Source: an uncultured Cohaesibacter sp.
GTDB taxonomy: Bacteria; Pseudomonadota; Alphaproteobacteria; Rhizobiales; Cohaesibacteraceae
Assembly: GCF_963678225.1 (NCBI RefSeq)
Contig: NZ_OY782764.1
Location: 3,539,001 to 3,603,000 of the forward strand
DNA length: 64,000 nucleotides
Direction: 5' to 3'
The position numbers and the translations under genes were made by a program. The notes beneath the pieces were generated by a model. That model was not told the origin of the DNA and searched no databases. It worked only from the letters and a program-made list of their open reading frames with translations. Shown one piece after another: positions 55,993 through 64,000 of the stretch; the first letter of the stretch is position 1; every line of letters begins with the position of its first letter.

Positions 55993-57286
55993 TCTTGTCA
56001 TTATGATCCTGTTGCCGTTGTTTCTGGTCTTCATGTTTTCTGGCATTCCGATTGCAATCGGTATCGGCCTAAGTTCTCTGGCGGCAATCCTCGTTATTCT
56101 GCCCTTCGACATGGTGGCCTTTCAGGGCGCCCAGAAGATGTTTGGCGGCATCAACAGTTTCGGCATGCTAGCCGTGCCTTTCTTCATGCTCGCCGGCAAC
56201 ATTATGAACCATGGCGGCATCGCAAGAAAACTAATCGATCTTGCGCTTATGTTTGGTGGTCGCATGCCAGGTGCTTTGGCGCACGCCAACGTTATGGGCA
56301 ACATGCTGTTTGGCACATTGTCCGGTTCCGGCATGGCTTGTACGGCAGCCATCGGCGGTACCATGGCCCCGATTCAGAAAGAAAAAGGCTATAACCCGGC
56401 ATTCTCCGCTGCGATCAACATCGCATCTGGCCCCGTCGGCATGCTTATTCCACCAAGCGGACTATTGATCCTGTTCTCGATTGTCAGCGGTGGCGTTTCT
56501 GTTGCGGGCTTGTTTATGGGCGGCTGGATTCCCGGCATCCTGTGGGGTGTAGCCGTGATGGTTGTTGCCTACTTCATGGCAAAGAAGCACAACCTGCCAA
56601 CCGAGAAGTCCGACCGCACGTTCGGTCAGAAACTGAAAGTCTTCTGGGACGCAGTACCAGCCCTGATGCTGATTGTCATCGTGATGGGCGGCATTGTTGG
56701 CGGCGTATTCACCGCTACCGAAGGTGCTGCGGTTGCTGTTGTCTACAGTCTACTGCTTTCTTTCTACTACAGAACCATCAGTGGCAAAATGCTACTGAAA
56801 ACCCTGAGCGATACCGCCCTTACAACCGGCGTTATTCTCTTCTTGGTGGCTGTTTCGAGCTTGATGAGCTGGATCATGGCTTATGCTCAGATCCCGCAGA
56901 TGATCGGCGAAACGCTTCTGCAACTGACCGATAACCGTATCGTTCTGCTGCTGATCATCAACATCTCCTTGCTCATTCTGGGCACCTTCATGGACGCCAC
57001 ACCGGCGATCCTGATTTTCACACCGATCCTGATGCCAATCTGTACCGGCATGTTCGGGATGGACCCGATCCACTTTGGCGTAATGATGATTTTCAACCTT
57101 GGTATCGGGAACATCACTCCGCCTGTTGGCTGTGTGCTCTTCGTGGGCGCGGCAGTGGGGGATACTAAGATCGAAAAGATCATTCCGTTCCTTCTCCCGG
57201 TCTTCGCGGTTCTGTTCGGTGTGCTGTTGCTTGTTACCTACGTTCCGTCCCTGACGCTGTTCCTGCCACGCCTTATCGGGCTCTGA
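55982..57286 (+). CDS. dctM: TRAP transporter large permease DctM (GH4 system)
   Basis: This 434-residue membrane protein has 11-12 spans and the DctM segments LAGNIMNHGGIARKL, GTLSGSGMACTAAIGG and IPPSGLLILFSIVSGG. A good ribosome site (AAGGAG) lies inside the dctQ end. It is followed by a short hairpin (57322-57335) and then the GH4 gene. Confidence 0.94.
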   Translation: MDTNLVIMILLPLFLVFMFSGIPIAIGIGLSSLAAILVILPFDMVAFQGAQKMFGGINSFGMLAVPFFMLAGNIMNHGGIARKLIDLALMFGGRMPGALAHANVMGNMLFGTLSGSGMACTAAIGGTMAPIQKEKGYNPAFSAAINIASGPVGMLIPPSGLLILFSIVSGGVSVAGLFMGGWIPGILWGVAVMVVAYFMAKKHNLPTEKSDRTFGQKLKVFWDAVPALMLIVIVMGGIVGGVFTATEGAAVAVVYSLLLSFYYRTISGKMLLKTLSDTALTTGVILFLVAVSSLMSWIMAYAQIPQMIGETLLQLTDNRIVLLLIINISLLILGTFMDATPAILIFTPILMPICTGMFGMDPIHFGVMMIFNLGIGNITPPVGCVLFVGAAVGDTKIEKIIPFLLPVFAVLFGVLLLVTYVPSLTLFLPRLIGL

Positions 57287-57407
57287 TTACAGGTTCCTCG
57301 TCACTGAAAATGGCTCTTGGCCGCCAATCTTGGCGACCAGGGTCTACGGTGCTGGCCGCATCTCAGTTTAACTCATTCACATGATTGCAAACTCGAAAGC
57401 CTAGCTT

Positions 57408-58757
57408 ATGAAAAACGTAAAAATCGCATATATCGGAGGAGGCAGCCAGCAGTGGGCTCTGCACCTCATGGCCGACCTCGCTCTTTCCAAAACCCTCAGC
57501 GGCAGCCTCGTTCTGTATGACATCAACAATGAAGCTGCTGAAAAGAACAAAGAAGTCAGCAAGCACATCTTCTCCCGTCCGGAAGCGACCGGAAAATTCG
57601 AAGTTGAAGTCGAAGCCGATCTCGACCGCGCACTGGCTGGTGCGGATTTTGTTGTTATTTCCATTGAACCCGGTCCGACCGAAAACCGCTTCATCGACCT
57701 CAAGATCCCCGAAAAATATGGCATCTACCAGAGCGTTGGAGACACGACGGGCCCTGGTGGCATCGCTCGCGCCATTCGTTCTATTCCAGTCATGGCCGAT
57801 TTTGCCAATCACATCATGGACGTTTGCCCTGATGCATGGGTCATCAACTACACCAACCCGATGGCATGGTGCACCGCAGCCCTTGTAGCAGCTCAGCCAA
57901 ACATCAAGGCTGTCGGTTGCTGCCACGAAGTGTTCCACACGCAGGAAATGCTCTGCAAGTGGGTAAGCGAGCATTACGATGTGCCGCTTCCTGCGCGTCA
58001 TGACATCAAACTCGACATTGCTGGCGTGAACCACTTCACCTTCGCAACAGGCGCTCAGTGGAACGGCAAAGACATCTTCGAAGAATTCAAGTCGGCCATG
58101 AAACCTCTTGATGTTGATACCCTGAAAGCCAATGCTGCAAACCGCACCAAGGAAGAGCTTTGGTTTGACTCGGACTTCGAGATCGCCAAGGATCTGTTCA
58201 AGCGCTTTGGCGTACTTGGCGCTGCGGGTGACCGCCATCTGGCAGAATTCATTCCATGGTATATCACGAGCGGTGAAGAGCTGAACAGCTGGGGCGTTGT
58301 GCTCACACCATACGAATGGCGCGTCAAACGTCAGGCAACGCAGGACGAAGCCCGTCAGGAATTCCTCGATTCCGACCTCAAACCTTCGGGCGAAGAGGGC
58401 GTCTTGATGATTGAAGCGCTCAGCGGGGCTGCCGATAAGCCTTGCCGTACACAGGTGAACATGCCGAACACAGGCCAGAACAACTTTGCTCCTTTGGGCA
58501 GCATCGTGGAAAGCTACGGTCTGGTCAGTGAAAACAAGATCGAAACCGTGTCCTGCGGTATTCTGCCTGCTGCTGTGCAATCCCTTGTGAGCCGTAACCT
58601 TACGGTACAGGGGCTTGTTCTGGAAGGTGTTATGGAAAATGACAAGGACAAGATCTTCAGTGGCTTCATGATTGACCCGCTCGTCTCCAACTCTCCACGC
58701 GACTGCGAAGCCCTTTTCGAAGAGCTATGGACAGCGCTGGAACAGCTAAAGGATTAA
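57408..58757 (+). CDS. GH4 glycosidase, probably alpha-galacturonidase
   Basis: This 449-residue glycoside hydrolase uses the GH4 NAD+/Mn2+ redox-elimination mechanism. The NAD site is IAYIGGGSQQW (6-16), the sugar site includes INYTNP (146-151), and metal ligands are probably Cys172 and His209. The sequence after the metal Cys is CHEV (172-175). As I recall, this variant marks the LplD-type alpha-galacturonidases, whereas alpha-galactosidases have CHS. With a TRAP transporter in front it would cleave imported pectin-derived alpha-galacturonides in the cytoplasm. Alpha-glucuronidase is the main alternative. A strong terminator follows. Confidence 0.8.
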   Translation: MKNVKIAYIGGGSQQWALHLMADLALSKTLSGSLVLYDINNEAAEKNKEVSKHIFSRPEATGKFEVEVEADLDRALAGADFVVISIEPGPTENRFIDLKIPEKYGIYQSVGDTTGPGGIARAIRSIPVMADFANHIMDVCPDAWVINYTNPMAWCTAALVAAQPNIKAVGCCHEVFHTQEMLCKWVSEHYDVPLPARHDIKLDIAGVNHFTFATGAQWNGKDIFEEFKSAMKPLDVDTLKANAANRTKEELWFDSDFEIAKDLFKRFGVLGAAGDRHLAEFIPWYITSGEELNSWGVVLTPYEWRVKRQATQDEARQEFLDSDLKPSGEEGVLMIEALSGAADKPCRTQVNMPNTGQNNFAPLGSIVESYGLVSENKIETVSCGILPAAVQSLVSRNLTVQGLVLEGVMENDKDKIFSGFMIDPLVSNSPRDCEALFEELWTALEQLKD

Positions 58758-58790
58758 GGCGCAAGGCGTCATCTGAACCTATAGAGATTG

Positions 58791-58829
58791 GCGCTGGGGC
58801 GGTATAACAGACCGCGCCAGCGTTTTTAT
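58791..58829 (+). terminator. Rho-independent terminator of the TRAP/GH4 operon
   Basis: GGCGCTGGGGCGGT-ATAACAG-ACCGCGCCAGCG forms a strong stem with one bulge, followed by TTTTTAT, 34 bp after the GH4 stop. Confidence 0.9.
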
Positions 58830-58973
58830 ATGTGCAGTCAAGTCCCGCGTAAACCGATGAGCACCTGCTTACTCTATATGTGAGTATGGAAATAAATACG
58901 GGCAAGACTGCCTTCAAAATGGCGCTAACGCCAGGTCTCAGATCATGACACCCGAGACATCTGCACTGTCCGA

Positions 58974-59150
58974 TTAACGCATTTCAATATCAATATGCGC
59001 CCCATATCGAGCCTTGAGCTGATCTATTTCCTTGCCCGAAAAACCCAAACTGGATGCCTTGCGCAAAAACTGCGCCAGTTCATCCTGTTCTGACAATTCA
59101 GGTTTCATACGCTCACCCATAATGGTCGCATGTTTGTTTGGTGTACCCAT
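58974..59150 (-). CDS. Small hypothetical protein
   Basis: This is a 58-residue hydrophilic protein with no signal peptide or membrane span. The C-terminal half (ELSEQDELAQFLRKASSLGFSGKEIDQLKARYG) looks like two helices. The ATG at 59150 (MGTPNK) has AAAGGAC 6 bp ahead; a longer frame to 59192 exists. I recognise no family. It stands alone beyond the GH4 terminator. Confidence 0.5.
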   Translation of the reverse strand: MGTPNKHATIMGERMKPELSEQDELAQFLRKASSLGFSGKEIDQLKARYGAHIDIEMR

Positions 59151-59331
59151 AATTTGTCCTTTGCCAGACAATGAGGAATGCTTTCGCAACATGGCCTTAA
59201 GGCATTCTACGCATCAACATACGACGCACACGACTTTAAGAGGCCTTACTGCAAGATAGAAAGTCACTACGAACGCGATTGACGCCACTTCCTAAAAGGG
59301 GCGCTAAACACGAACAGAAATTCTCATGTCA

Positions 59332-59664
59332 TCAGGAAATGGGAGGAGGGGTGTCAGGTGGAATGGTCGACCCTCTGAGATCTATCTCGACGATAGAGTA
59401 GGGGACGATATGAAAGGGTTCGATATGCGTATCAAGGTCGCTTTTTATCAGGAAGAATGAAAACGCACCATCTGAAGAGCAGGTTTGATACTGCTGATCT
59501 TCCCCACACCCTATTAGCTGCGTACCATCAGATGCAGAAATTTTAGAAGCTTCGCTGCAAGACAGCGGCTTTTTGTGATCAAACGCAAATGTCTTACCTG
59601 TCCCGGCAAAAAGCCCGAACAACAAAAGCATGATAACAAGAATGCTTTGCAGTTGGCGTGACAT
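59332..59664 (-). CDS. Hypothetical secreted protein
   Basis: This 110-residue protein starts with a signal-peptide-like hydrophobic segment (about residues 7-27, ending TGKTFAFD). The mature part has four Cys in the first half (LSCSEAS, LIGCGEDQQYQTC), suggesting disulfides, and a Pro-rich end. There is no recognised family. The start is uncertain because the AGGGAAG upstream is 13 bp away. Confidence 0.5.
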   Translation of the reverse strand: MSRQLQSILVIMLLLFGLFAGTGKTFAFDHKKPLSCSEASKISASDGTQLIGCGEDQQYQTCSSDGAFSFFLIKSDLDTHIEPFHIVPYSIVEIDLRGSTIPPDTPPPIS

Positions 59665-59804
59665 GTGCGTGAAGACACTTCCCTAAGCGAACCCGTTGAT
59701 TGATACGGACTCATTATAGCCTAGGTAGGAACAAGATCAAATTTCTGCAAGAGGAAACAAAAAAATAAATAAAAAAAGAGAGAGATGCTGCCAAATAAAT
59801 GCAG
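59665..59804. other. AT-rich gap before the cspA terminator
   Basis: This short A-rich non-coding region includes a long poly-A/T-like tract at 59757-59780. I see no gene in it. Confidence 0.3.
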
Positions 59805-59833
59805 CAAAAAACCCCGATGCAGGCACCAGGGTC
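59805..59833 (-). terminator. Rho-independent terminator of cspA
   Basis: Read on the minus strand, ACCCTGGTGC-CT-GCATCGGGGT folds into a stem with G-T pairs and is followed by TTTTTTG, about 40 nt after the cspA stop. Confidence 0.75.
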
Positions 59834-59872
59834 TCAAGATTGTTTAAGCCTTCAATGGACTGTTAGATCGCT

Positions 59873-60082
59873 TTAGCCTAGCACTTTCAGGCTATCGGCA
59901 TTTTCCTTGCCGTTGCGACCTTCAACCATTTCATATTCAACCTTCTGACCTTCGGTAAGGGTTGTTAGGCCGGAACGTTCAACCGCAGAGATGTGAACGA
60001 ACGCATCTTTTCCACCTTCAGCTGGCTCAATGAAGCCATAGCCCTTGGTTGGGTTGAACCACTTAACAGTTCCGGTTGCCAT
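59873..60082 (-). CDS. cspA: Cold-shock protein (CspA family)
   Basis: This 69-residue single cold-shock domain protein binds single-stranded RNA and DNA. The RNA-binding motifs KGYGFIEP (RNP1-like) and DAFVHIS (RNP2) are intact, and the start [18 protein letters not shown] is typical. AAGGAAA precedes the ATG by 9 bp on the minus strand. A hairpin at 60122-60144 would lie in the 5' leader. Which of several Csp paralogues it is, and whether it is cold-induced, cannot be decided here. Confidence 0.95.
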   Translation of the reverse strand: MATGTVKWFNPTKGYGFIEPAEGGKDAFVHISAVERSGLTTLTEGQKVEYEMVEGRNGKENADSLKVLG

Positions 60083-60121
60083 TTCAAAATTTCCTTTTGA
60101 CTTAAGGGTCTTGTCCCTGGG

Positions 60122-60144
60122 TACCTCATGTACACCATGGGGTA
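60122..60144 (-). promoter_or_regulatory. Leader hairpin of cspA
   Basis: TACCTCATG-TACAC-CATGGGGTA forms a 9-bp stem (one G-T type pair), 40 nt upstream of the cspA ATG. Leaders of cold-shock genes often form temperature-sensitive structures, so this may be part of one. Confidence 0.4.
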
Positions 60145-61106
60145 GTCATCTTCTTCGTGAGGCCTAGAGTATCCGCTTGCGCTCGCGGCAAACCAAACGC
60201 TTCAGAAAAACCAACACCTAAAGATTACATCACAAAAAACAAAACTCAAAGATTAGATTTGCGTCTGTTTGGAAATTTCACATTAATGTTACAAATATCA
60301 TTTCTAATCTAAAATAATTTCATCTAAAAGCATGAAATTACTTAGAAAAACGTCACATATCGTAATTTGAGAACCGATTTTAGTGAAAGTAATTTAAACG
60401 AATTTACAATTTAAATTGCAAAAACTCGTGTCACTGACGAAATATTTGCCACAAAAATTCCCCATTTGCTCGAAAATCAATCAGGACCAAGTTAGCACAC
60501 GAACCGTGTCAGAATTAAAGAAGAAATCGCGAAGAAAAAGAATATATATTTGCGCACCCAAGTAACACATGCGATTTACTCAGATAGTCTTAAAAATCGT
60601 CACAATAGACCATCTTTTCGCGCCAAACGGCTACAAAATAGCGTGTTCTCACACATCGTGAAGATCTGTCCAATATCCGTATTCACCTTACAGACAAGGG
60701 CTCCAAACTGAGCACCATCCTGCCAACGCTTTGCCGTTTGCTGAGCGAATAAACAAACGCGTGCGGATGTGAAACTCCTTGGTCTTGATAGTCCCCAATC
60801 GGCGGCTGGCTCATTTCCCCGAAGGTTGAAATTGGTCTAAAAACGAGTCTGTTTGTTTGCTCAGATTCTAGACGACTTCTAAATGCATAATAAATAAATA
60901 CCCTAATTATAATTTATGGTAAGTATTATTTCGCCAAATAATTACGAACTGTATCGACTATTTGCATAAAATACCAAAAAAGCGCACGAAAGCATTATCT
61001 TGTCTGGGTTGATTTAGACATCACGGTCGGCTTCCATACCATTAAGGGAAAGAACTGATTCAATAGGACTAAGCCGCTGACCAGCATTCATCATTGAGGC
61101 AATTCA
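60145..61106. promoter_or_regulatory. Long AT-rich non-coding region between cspA and soxB
   Basis: Nearly 1 kb without a convincing gene in any frame. It is markedly AT-rich, especially 60220-60440 and 60870-61000. It must hold the cspA promoter and leader on the left and the soxBDA promoter on the right. I cannot assign boxes, and I see no tRNA or known RNA. The soxB ribosome site GAGG lies at 61095-61098. Confidence 0.4.
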
Positions 61107-62354
61107 ATGCGCTTTTCATTCGCATCTCTCGCTCGCAACGCCATGACCTACCATCAGAATTGGCCTCGGCAATGGCGAAGCCCTTCTCCAAAAAATCACT
61201 ACGACGTCATTATTATTGGCGGAGGAGGGCATGGTCTTGCCACGGCCTATTATTTGGCCAAAAACCATGGTGTCCAAAGAATAGCTGTGTTGGAAAAGGG
61301 CTGGATCGGCGGCGGCAATACCGGTCGCAACACAACCATCGTGCGTTCCAACTATCTATGGGATGATGCTGCCCATTTATATGAAAAGTCGTTGCAGCTC
61401 TATGAAGGGCTCTCAAAAGATCTCAATTACAACATCATGCTTAGCCAAAGAGGCGTTCTCAATCTGGCCCATAGCCAGCAGGATGTCCGAGATACAAAGC
61501 GTCGCTTGAATGCCAATAAGCTCAACGGTATCGATGCCGAATGGCTCGACGCAGAAGCGGTGAGGGCCTTCTGCCCGATTATTCGCACAGACAAGAAAGC
61601 CCGTTATCCGGTTCTTGGGGCATCACTACAAAAGCGGGCAGGTACAGCGCGCCATGATGCCGTTGCCTGGGGCTATGCGCGCGCAGCCGATATGCGAGGC
61701 GTTGATATTATCCAGAATTGCGAAGTCACAGGCATCACCAGGCAAGGCGACCGCGTAACTGGCGTTGAAACCAATCGCGGTACCATCACGGCTCACAAGA
61801 TAGGTATCTGCACTGCTGGGCACTCTTCAGTGCTAGCAGAAATGGCTGGCTTCGCTGTGCCTATCACCAGTCATCCCCTGCAAGCCATGGTTTCCGAGCC
61901 AATCAAGCCCGTGCTTGATACAGTCGTCATGTCGAACGCTGTCCATGTCTATGTTAGCCAATCAGACAAAGGAGAACTTGTGCTGGGAGCAGGCATCGAC
62001 GCCTACCAATCTTATGCTCAGCGGGGCTCGTTCCATGTGGTGGAGCATCAGATTTCTGCCTTGTTGGAACTTTTTCCCATCTTTTCGCGGCTGAAATTGA
62101 TGCGCATGTGGGGCGGCATCGTAGACACCACTCCAGACGCCTGTCCGGTCATCTCAACCACGCCTGTCAAGAATCTTTACCTCAACGCAGGCTGGGGCAC
62201 CGGAGGGTTCAAGGCCATACCCGGATCCGGTTTTGTCTTCGCACACACCATCGCAAATGAAGCGCCACACGCGTTGAACGCAGCCTTCACGCTCGATCGT
62301 TTTTCGACCGGTCACTTGATTGATGAACATGGCGCCGCTGGCGTCGCGCATTAG
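61107..62354 (+). CDS. soxB: Sarcosine oxidase, beta subunit SoxB
   Basis: This 415-residue subunit of the heterotetrameric enzyme oxidises sarcosine (N-methylglycine) to glycine. The FAD-binding motif is [16 protein letters not shown] (about 35-50), followed by [17 protein letters not shown], and the C-terminal [15 protein letters not shown] segment is also family-typical. The start at 61107 has GAGG 8 bp ahead and gives the family N-terminus. It is first of soxBDA. The pathway is glycine-betaine, creatine or sarcosine catabolism with tetrahydrofolate as methyl acceptor. Confidence 0.95.
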   Translation: MRFSFASLARNAMTYHQNWPRQWRSPSPKNHYDVIIIGGGGHGLATAYYLAKNHGVQRIAVLEKGWIGGGNTGRNTTIVRSNYLWDDAAHLYEKSLQLYEGLSKDLNYNIMLSQRGVLNLAHSQQDVRDTKRRLNANKLNGIDAEWLDAEAVRAFCPIIRTDKKARYPVLGASLQKRAGTARHDAVAWGYARAADMRGVDIIQNCEVTGITRQGDRVTGVETNRGTITAHKIGICTAGHSSVLAEMAGFAVPITSHPLQAMVSEPIKPVLDTVVMSNAVHVYVSQSDKGELVLGAGIDAYQSYAQRGSFHVVEHQISALLELFPIFSRLKLMRMWGGIVDTTPDACPVISTTPVKNLYLNAGWGTGGFKAIPGSGFVFAHTIANEAPHALNAAFTLDRFSTGHLIDEHGAAGVAH

Positions 62355-62368
62355 AGGGAACTGAGCAT

Positions 62369-62680
62369 ATGTTGAAAATCAAATGTCCCTATTGCGGTGA
62401 CCGTGACGAAACTGAGTTTTCCTATGGTGGTGAGGCTCATATTGAACGCCCTGACACCCCTGCCGAGGTTTCTGACGAAGCGTGGGGCGCCTATCTCTTT
62501 GGCCGCCCCAACAAAAAGGGGCTTATGCGCGAACGTTGGTTCCATGCACATGGCTGTCGCCGATGGTTCAATCTTTTGCGTGACACGAGCAATCACACAA
62601 TCATCGGCTCCTACAAGGCTCTTGAAAAACCGTCTATTGCGGAACTTAGAAAAGAGAGCCGGAAAGGAAGCGCAAAATGA
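62369..62680 (+). CDS. soxD: Sarcosine oxidase, delta subunit SoxD
   Basis: This 103-residue zinc-binding subunit has the start MLKIKCPYCGDRDETEFSYGGEA, with Cys6 and Cys9, and the further likely ligands His and Cys in FHAHGCRRWF. Its stop overlaps the soxA start (ATGA). Length and sequence are standard. Confidence 0.95.
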   Translation: MLKIKCPYCGDRDETEFSYGGEAHIERPDTPAEVSDEAWGAYLFGRPNKKGLMRERWFHAHGCRRWFNLLRDTSNHTIIGSYKALEKPSIAELRKESRKGSAK

Positions 62681-64000
62681 ATGTCAATCGACTGCCTTCT
62701 GGTGGGCGGATCAATCGCGACGTTCCGATCCGGTTTCGCTTCAATGGCACCTACTATTTGGGATATGAGGGCGACACACTGGCGTCCGCATTGCTCGCCA
62801 ATGATATCCATCTCGTTGCACGCTCTATGAAATATGCCCGGCCGCGCGGTATCATGGCGGCTGGCCCGGAAGAACCCAACGCGATAGTGCAAATCAATGT
62901 GTCCAATCGCAGCGAACCAAACCCCAAAGCGACGGAAACTTATCTGCATCCGGGGCTCATCGCCGCCTCAGTCAACGCATGGCCGTCCTTACGACATGAT
63001 GCAAGACGGCTGAGCAGTATCGGCGAGCGCTTGATGAGTGCCGGCTTCTATTACAAGACAATGTTCGGCTCGAGCACGCTATGGCAGAAGGTGTTTGAAC
63101 CAATCATCCGCAGATCAGCAGGACTGGGAAAAGCGCCGAGCGATCCAGATCCCGATGTCTATGATCATATGCACAGACATGTTGATCTGATGGTTGTCGG
63201 TGCAGGGCCCGCAGGGTTGGCAGCCGCCAGAGACGCCGCGCTTTCCGGGGCACGGGTTATCATTGCAGACGCTTTGCCCGAGTTCGGCGGCTCACTGCTT
63301 TCCCAAAACCGAACCATCGACAAGATGAGCGGCATGGATTGGGTTTCTGGCGTCACTTCAGAGTTGGAAACCTGTGACGACACGCTTCTTTTGCCCAATA
63401 CCACAGCGATTGGCTATTTCGACCAGAATTATATCATTGCCATCGAAAGACGTCTTGATCACAAGGGAGAGGCATCCTCGCCAGCCAATGTGAGAGAACG
63501 CTTGTGGCACATACGCGCAGACAAGGTCATTCTGGCCACCGGTGCACATGAAAGACCTCTGGTCTTTTCAGACAATGACCGGCCGGGCATCATGCTCGCT
63601 GGAGCAGTACAAAGCTATGTCAATCGCTTCGCCGTACTGCCGGGCAAAAGCGCCATCCTGTTTGCCAATAATGACGCGGCCTATGAGGCGGCTCTGGATT
63701 TCAAAAAGGCTGGTGGCGATCTTGTCGCCGTCATCGATCCCAGACAGGAACCACAAGGCCCTCTGGTCGAAGAGCTGTTTGCGACTGGAACGCGCTTACT
63801 ATCTGGCCATGTGGTAACAGCGACGCTCGGCACCAATCGTTTCAAGGGGGGTGACGCTGCGCCATGGGACGGCCATGCGATTACAGGTAAGGCCGAGCGG
63901 TTTGAAGCCGACATTCTGATGATGTCTGGCGGCTGGAGTCCGGTCGTGCATCTCTTTAGTCAGGCGTCAGGCAAGCTGCGCTATGATAGCGAGACATGCG
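62677..64000 (+). CDS. soxA: Sarcosine oxidase, alpha subunit SoxA (3' end outside window)
   Basis: The frame from ATG 62677 (overlapping the soxD stop) stays open to the window end, giving 441 of about 1000 expected residues. The N-terminal part (MNVNRLPSGGRINRDVPIRF, ALLANDI, RSMKYARPRGI) is the 2Fe-2S-ferredoxin-like domain of the family. A dinucleotide-binding domain follows with VVGAGPAGLAAARDA (about 170-184), ATGAHERPL and DRPGIMLAGAVQSYVNRF. The aminomethyltransferase-like C-terminal domain and probably soxG lie beyond the window. Confidence 0.93.
   Translation, partial: MNVNRLPSGGRINRDVPIRFRFNGTYYLGYEGDTLASALLANDIHLVARSMKYARPRGIMAAGPEEPNAIVQINVSNRSEPNPKATETYLHPGLIAASVNAWPSLRHDARRLSSIGERLMSAGFYYKTMFGSSTLWQKVFEPIIRRSAGLGKAPSDPDPDVYDHMHRHVDLMVVGAGPAGLAAARDAALSGARVIIADALPEFGGSLLSQNRTIDKMSGMDWVSGVTSELETCDDTLLLPNTTAIGYFDQNYIIAIERRLDHKGEASSPANVRERLWHIRADKVILATGAHERPLVFSDNDRPGIMLAGAVQSYVNRFAVLPGKSAILFANNDAAYEAALDFKKAGGDLVAVIDPRQEPQGPLVEELFATGTRLLSGHVVTATLGTNRFKGGDAAPWDGHAITGKAERFEADILMMSGGWSPVVHLFSQASGKLRYDSETC

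Noticed and set aside
57363-58580. 405-aa minus-strand reading frame opposite the GH4 gene
   Set aside because: It is antisense to a well-supported gene, low in recognisable motifs, and a consequence of codon bias.
1-64000. CRISPR arrays, insertion sequences or prophage
   Set aside because: I saw no regularly spaced repeats, transposase, integrase or phage structural genes.

Overview
The window reads as part of a chromosome of a marine-type alphaproteobacterium of the Hyphomicrobiales (Rhizobiales). Cohaesibacter or a close relative is my guess, made from gene content alone and not from any search. Moderate GC, many Alphaproteobacteria-type operons, a dense set of TRAP and ABC uptake systems with LacI and LysR regulators, and no phage, IS or CRISPR signature all fit a heterotroph that scavenges sugars, polyols, nucleosides and uronides.

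Layout. 1-4.3 kb: end of a glycogen/maltodextrin operon (glgX cut by the window edge, malQ) and a small secreted YARHG protein. 4.5-11.8 kb, minus strand: an unusually long glutamate synthase large subunit (1831 aa) followed 58 bp later by a CysJ-like diflavin reductase, with no gltD in sight. 12.4-16.5 kb: an orphan ABC ATPase, PHA synthase and a small lipoprotein. 16.7-22.5 kb, plus strand: a core block of aminotransferase, homoserine dehydrogenase, fructose bisphosphatase glpX and recJ. 22.5-23.8 kb: a MarR-GNAT fusion and tRNA-Glu.

From 24 kb on the window is mostly catabolic operons. 24.0-31.7 kb: a LacI regulator and a polyol (sorbitol/mannitol) operon with ABC transporter, SDR dehydrogenase and mannitol dehydrogenase; a perfect palindrome lies at its promoter. 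31.8-39.6 kb: a sugar-acid system on the minus strand (TRAP dctPQM, IlvD/Edd-type dehydratase, KDG-type kinase, KDPG-type aldolase) divergent from a GntR-like LacI regulator, which together would make a semi-phosphorylative Entner-Doudoroff route. 39.7-50.3 kb: a LysR regulator and a probable nucleoside operon (oligopeptide-class ABC transporter, two tandem nucleoside hydrolases, ribokinase, DapA-family aldolase). 50.3-52.9 kb: MprF. 53.2-58.8 kb: LysR, a second TRAP transporter and a GH4 glycosidase with a CHEV motif, probably for alpha-galacturonides. 59-60 kb: two small unknown proteins and a cold-shock protein. 60.1-61.1 kb: a 1-kb AT-rich non-coding stretch. 61.1 kb to the edge: soxBDA of heterotetrameric sarcosine oxidase, with soxA cut by the window end.

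The strongest leads are the pairing of a long divergent glutamate synthase with a diflavin reductase, the nucleoside operon built on a peptide-class transporter, and a stem-loop placed 17-31 nt after the stop codon of all four solute-binding-protein genes.
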